Part shown: positions 48,428-50,975 of the stretch, one piece after another
Layout: every line of letters begins with the position of its first letter
How positions within the stretch are numbered: position 1 is the stretch's first letter
Assembly (NCBI GenBank): GCA_020718845.1
Contig: DYRG01000019.1
Span: forward strand, 1-50,975
Reading direction: 5' to 3'
DNA length: 50,975 nt
Source of the DNA: Thiomargarita sp.
Lineage (GTDB): Bacteria; Pseudomonadota; Gammaproteobacteria; Beggiatoales; Beggiatoaceae
Made by a program: the position numbers and the translations under genes
Notes under the pieces: model-generated
The model's database searches: none
Told to the model about the DNA's origin: nothing
Seen by the model: the letters and a program-made list of their open reading frames with translations, nothing else

Positions 48428-48502
48428 AAGTCGATTCTCCTTAGTAAAAAATAAAACGGAATTATAACTGTTTTTTGGATAAACGTAGGTTTTTTATAAA
48501 AT

Positions 48503-49189
48503 TTAAAGAACGTTAGAAAAACCCATCGACCAATTTGGGCTTGGTGCATTACAGTTAATTAATTCTCCTAGAAATGCTTGGCGTGAGATTTCCACTGCAC
48601 CTAAACTCTCTAAATGAGAGGAATGAACTTGACAATCAATTAGAGGAAATCTCCAACGTTGTAATTGCTCACAAAAATGCACTAATGCAACCTTCGACGC
48701 ATCATTCATTAAACTAAACATTGATTCTCCAAAAAATATTCTTCCCAATGCAACCCCATAAAAACCGCCGACCAATGATCCTTCAAACCACGTTTCTACC
48801 GAATGCGCAAAGCCTTTATTATGGAGTCGAATATAGGCTTTTTGCATTTCTAAATTAAGCCATGTTTCTTCACGAGTAACCGCACATTGAGAAATCACTT
48901 GCTCAAAGGCTTGATCTAAAGTAACACTAAATCCAACATTATTGATTCTTTTGCGCAAACTTCTCGTAATTCGGATTTGATCGGGAAACAAAACTAATCG
49001 AGGATCGGGCGACCACCAGAGGATTTCTCCATTAAAAGAATCCCAAGGAAAAATTCCTCGCCGATATGCCGCTAATAAACGGTTTGTCGACAAATCCCCT
49101 CCGATTGCAACTACATCATTAGAACTATGATGTAATAAGGGAGGAAAAGTCTCAGCAGGTGCTTTGCGAGGAATATAAAATAAGCTCAT
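48503..49189 (-). CDS. aat: Leucyl/phenylalanyl-tRNA--protein transferase
   Basis: Adds Leu or Phe to proteins with N-terminal Lys or Arg for ClpAPS degradation. The 228-residue protein contains GGDLSTNRLLAAYRRGIFPW, WWSPDPR, TWLNLEMQKAYIRLH, GVALGRIFFGESMFS and DCQVHSSHLESLGA, all family-specific. I start at the ATG at 49189, where homology begins; the frame extends 41 codons upstream into the Uma2 gene without a clear start. Only four bases separate it from the Uma2 stop and no strong ribosome site is seen, so translation may be coupled to Uma2. Confidence 0.93.
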   Translation of the reverse strand: MSLFYIPRKAPAETFPPLLHHSSNDVVAIGGDLSTNRLLAAYRRGIFPWDSFNGEILWWSPDPRLVLFPDQIRITRSLRKRINNVGFSVTLDQAFEQVISQCAVTREETWLNLEMQKAYIRLHNKGFAHSVETWFEGSLVGGFYGVALGRIFFGESMFSLMNDASKVALVHFCEQLQRWRFPLIDCQVHSSHLESLGAVEISRQAFLGELINCNAPSPNWSMGFSNVL

Positions 49190-49193
49190 ATTA

Positions 49194-49778
49194 TTAGACT
49201 TTTTTTGGTGTAAGAAATTCCCAATCGATAAATAAATCAGAAAACAAAGAAACTTGCACAGGTTGTTCCAAAGGATAAATGATAGGTTGATTATATTTTT
49301 TTTGGAAATCAAGCAAATAAACCATTAAATGGCATTTTTCTGGATTAATAATCCAATATTCTTTAACACCATGTTGTTCATAAAGTTTTCTTTTAACTTC
49401 CATATCCATTAATTTTGAGGAAGGAGAGATTACTTCAATTATCCAATCTGGTGCACCTCGACACCCTTTATCATCTAATTTTTGCTCATCACAAATAATT
49501 GAAAGATCAGGTTGAATAACGGTGTCAATTTGCTCATCTTTTTCATTTCTTTTTGGCAAACGTACATCAAATGGTGCGACATAAAATTCACAAGGTTTTT
49601 TTTGAAAATAGTTTCTTAATTGACCCGCTAAATCAGAAACAAATTTTTGATGAAGCCGCGACGGTGCAAACATTGCGTAGGCTTCACCGTCAATTAATTC
49701 CCAACGCTCATCTTCTGACCAGTTGCAATAATCAGCATAAGTGTATTTGGTTACTAATTTTAAAGCAGCGTTCATCAT
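49194..49778 (-). CDS. Uma2-family PD-(D/E)XK nuclease-fold protein
   Basis: A 194-residue DUF820/Uma2 protein. The PD-(D/E)XK core is visible: D91 in QPDLSII, E115 in PDWIIEVISPSS and a Lys in the following helix (about K129), then EYWIINPEKCHLMVY. These proteins are abundant in cyanobacteria and filamentous sulfur bacteria; most lack an assigned role. It overlaps nothing and precedes aat by four bases. Confidence 0.87.
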   Translation of the reverse strand: MMNAALKLVTKYTYADYCNWSEDERWELIDGEAYAMFAPSRLHQKFVSDLAGQLRNYFQKKPCEFYVAPFDVRLPKRNEKDEQIDTVIQPDLSIICDEQKLDDKGCRGAPDWIIEVISPSSKLMDMEVKRKLYEQHGVKEYWIINPEKCHLMVYLLDFQKKYNQPIIYPLEQPVQVSLFSDLFIDWEFLTPKKV

Positions 49779-49953
49779 TTTTTCCTATTTTATTCTAAAG
49801 TTAAAATATTTGGCATATATTATCCGAAGACCACAAAATTGGATAAATTTAAAGCATTGAATGTTATCATTTTTTTAAAAATTCTTTTCAATGAACATAT
49901 TATATTTTAATACAAAATATCATTTTGGAGTATTATAAATTTTTTATTTGGTA
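49779..49953. other. Intergenic spacer, no gene seen
   Basis: AT-rich spacer between the divergent Uma2 gene and the aberrant tRNA. No supported reading frame, RNA or repeat was found before the tRNA promoter. Confidence 0.5.
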
Positions 49954-49983
49954 TAGACAATAAGTTAAAATTACTTTTATAAT
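49954..49983 (+). promoter_or_regulatory. Sigma-70 promoter of the aberrant tRNA
   Basis: TAGACA (one mismatch to TTGACA) and a perfect TATAAT are 18 bases apart. The tRNA 5' end lies 12 bases after the -10. The promoter could also read on into the FRG gene. Confidence 0.75.
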
Positions 49984-49995
49984 GTGAATACGCTT

Positions 49996-50072
49996 GGAAC
50001 TGTAGCTTAGTGGTAGAGCATTCTCTTGGACTAGGGAAAGGTCGGAGGTTCGAATCCTCGCCAGTTCCACCA
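49996..50072 (+). tRNA. Aberrant tRNA with eight-base anticodon loop (identity uncertain)
   Basis: A 77-base tRNA-like gene with encoded CCA. The acceptor stem is perfect (GGAACTG/CAGTTCC), the D arm is normal with GG in the loop, and the T loop is TTCGAAT. The anticodon stem TTCTC pairs with GGGAA only if the loop is the eight bases TTGGACTA. Read from U33 the anticodon is GGA; deleting one G gives GAC. The base after the triplet is a pyrimidine in both readings, which is unusual. The T stem GGAGG pairs fully with CCTC(G)C only if one G is skipped. Two single-base insertions thus separate it from a standard tRNA. Confidence 0.6.
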
Positions 50073-50092
50073 ATTTTAATTTTGGAAAAAAT

Positions 50093-50821
50093 ATGAATAA
50101 TTGGCATAGTTTCTTGGATGAGATTAATAAAAAAAGAGTAGAATTAAAATGTTCATCCTCTGGTGCTTGGTATCGAGGACTTTCAAATTCTAATTATTCT
50201 CTTCTTCCTTCATTGTTTTGCCACCCTCGTAAACCTAATGCAGAAGAAAATCTTTACAAAGCATATATTAGAACTAGAATGGCATCTCATAATCTTAATT
50301 CTTGGTTTAATCTTATTGATATGCAACATTTTGGTACTCCTACTAGACTATTGGATTGGACAGAATGTTTTGGTGTTGCTTTATATTTTGCAATAAATAA
50401 TTATGATCCAATTAATCAAGCACTACCATGTATATGGATACTAAACCCTTTTTCATTATCATGCAGAGCTAAAGGAAATAATAATAAAGAAATAGGAGAT
50501 TTTCATCTTTATGAAGAAACTGATTATTATAGGTGTTTTATTAAAAAAGATAAAAGTTGGAAATATTCTTATCCTATGCCATTTTATGCTCCAGCTCCAA
50601 ATGAAAGAATTAGATCACAACAAGGCTTTTTTACTGTGCATGGTTTAGATGAAAGACCATTGGAAATGACTTGTTTAAAGCATATAGTTAAGGTTGAAAT
50701 TCCTATAGATGTTCACCCTGAAGCAAAACGTTTTTTAGATTTAGCGGGAATTTCAAAAGAAACTATGTTTCCTGATACAGAGGGATGGTTACATAAAATT
50801 CAAAAAGATTATTTTTATTAA
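50093..50821 (+). CDS. FRG-domain protein
   Basis: A 242-residue FRG-domain protein. The signature blocks are WYRGL (26-30), DMQHFGTPTRLLDWTE (76-91) and RIRSQQGFFTVHG. No signal peptide or membrane segment is visible. The biochemical role of FRG domains is not established as far as I know; they occur widely in accessory regions. The gene starts 20 bases after the tRNA CCA and is distinctly AT-rich, consistent with acquisition at the tRNA. GGA lies upstream of the ATG; it may share the tRNA promoter. Confidence 0.8.
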   Translation: MNNWHSFLDEINKKRVELKCSSSGAWYRGLSNSNYSLLPSLFCHPRKPNAEENLYKAYIRTRMASHNLNSWFNLIDMQHFGTPTRLLDWTECFGVALYFAINNYDPINQALPCIWILNPFSLSCRAKGNNNKEIGDFHLYEETDYYRCFIKKDKSWKYSYPMPFYAPAPNERIRSQQGFFTVHGLDERPLEMTCLKHIVKVEIPIDVHPEAKRFLDLAGISKETMFPDTEGWLHKIQKDYFY

Positions 50822-50830
50822 GTGCTAAAA

Positions 50831-50869
50831 TAGCATTAAATACAGTGTAAATCGTATTTAATGCTATAT
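50831..50869. terminator. Bidirectional terminator between FRG gene and trxB
   Basis: TAGCATTAAATAC and GTATTTAATGCTA form a perfect 13-base stem with a ten-base loop. A T-rich run follows on the plus strand and TTTTAG on the minus strand, so it can serve both convergent genes. Confidence 0.85.
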
Positions 50870-50871
50870 TT

Positions 50872-50975
<104 letters not shown>

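Noticed and set aside
49907-50107. Minus-strand frame crossing the aberrant tRNA
   Set aside because: Translation of the antisense of a tRNA gives the familiar GEDSNLRP-type artefact; not a gene.

Overview
The window reads as the chromosome of a low-GC gammaproteobacterium. The housekeeping set (GcvR-type ACT protein, SmrA-like protein, choline-kinase-type homoserine kinase, PBP1C, Slt, RnfB, both N-end-rule transferases Aat and Bpt, DUF2889) fits Gammaproteobacteria. The abundance of sensor kinases, chemoreceptors, Uma2 and toxin-antitoxin genes suggests a Thiotrichales/Beggiatoa-like sulfur bacterium; that last placement is inference. Genes are dense, many with ATGA overlaps, and no insertion sequence, phage or CRISPR array was seen.

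Layout. 96-2811: efflux adaptor, gcvR-like, def and plsC-like in one tight plus-strand operon. 2869-5491: a Cache/HAMP histidine kinase and an isolated rnfB. 5505-9369 (minus): pbpC, LOG-family gene, thrB. 9442-9981: smrA-like. 10098-13066 (minus): coaBC followed by a secreted GH5-CBM2 cellulase. 13192-17204: receiver-PAS-kinase hybrid, an intact RelBE-like pair, slt. 17201-21176 (minus): TrpB2, HAD phosphatase, SppA and a TPR protein. 21264-27076 (minus): FecR-domain protein, SCO-like protein, a membrane histidine kinase, gmk and a secreted beta-helix protein. 27330-32091 (minus): an ammonium-transporter/histidine-kinase fusion and a chemoreceptor, separated and followed by two copies of a related terminator module. 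32350-36128: a likely Fur-controlled porin, a flavinylated FMN-binding protein with a PepSY membrane partner, and a TrpD2-like protein. 36177-38392: a DUF457 membrane protein, a Met-rich coiled-coil membrane protein, initiator tRNA, DUF2889.

38415-42514 is a small defence island: a methyltransferase fused to an Mrr-like nuclease and a PKD-like domain, a toxin-antitoxin pair whose toxin is broken, and a complete DarT-DarG pair. 42628-49778 (minus) returns to guaB and bpt, then two duplicated periplasmic binding proteins with a chemoreceptor, then Uma2 and aat. 49954-50821 holds a strongly promoted, structurally aberrant tRNA with an eight-base anticodon loop, with an FRG-domain gene starting 20 bases after it. 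The window ends inside trxB.

Main themes are signalling without classical output (four kinases and two chemoreceptors, no DNA-binding response regulator), envelope and extracytoplasmic redox functions, secreted polysaccharide-active proteins, and compact defence or toxin loci. The most unusual items are the aberrant tRNA/FRG unit, the methyltransferase-nuclease-PKD fusion, the Fur/porin/flavoprotein/PepSY block, and the duplicated terminator with its fossil of a lost gene end.
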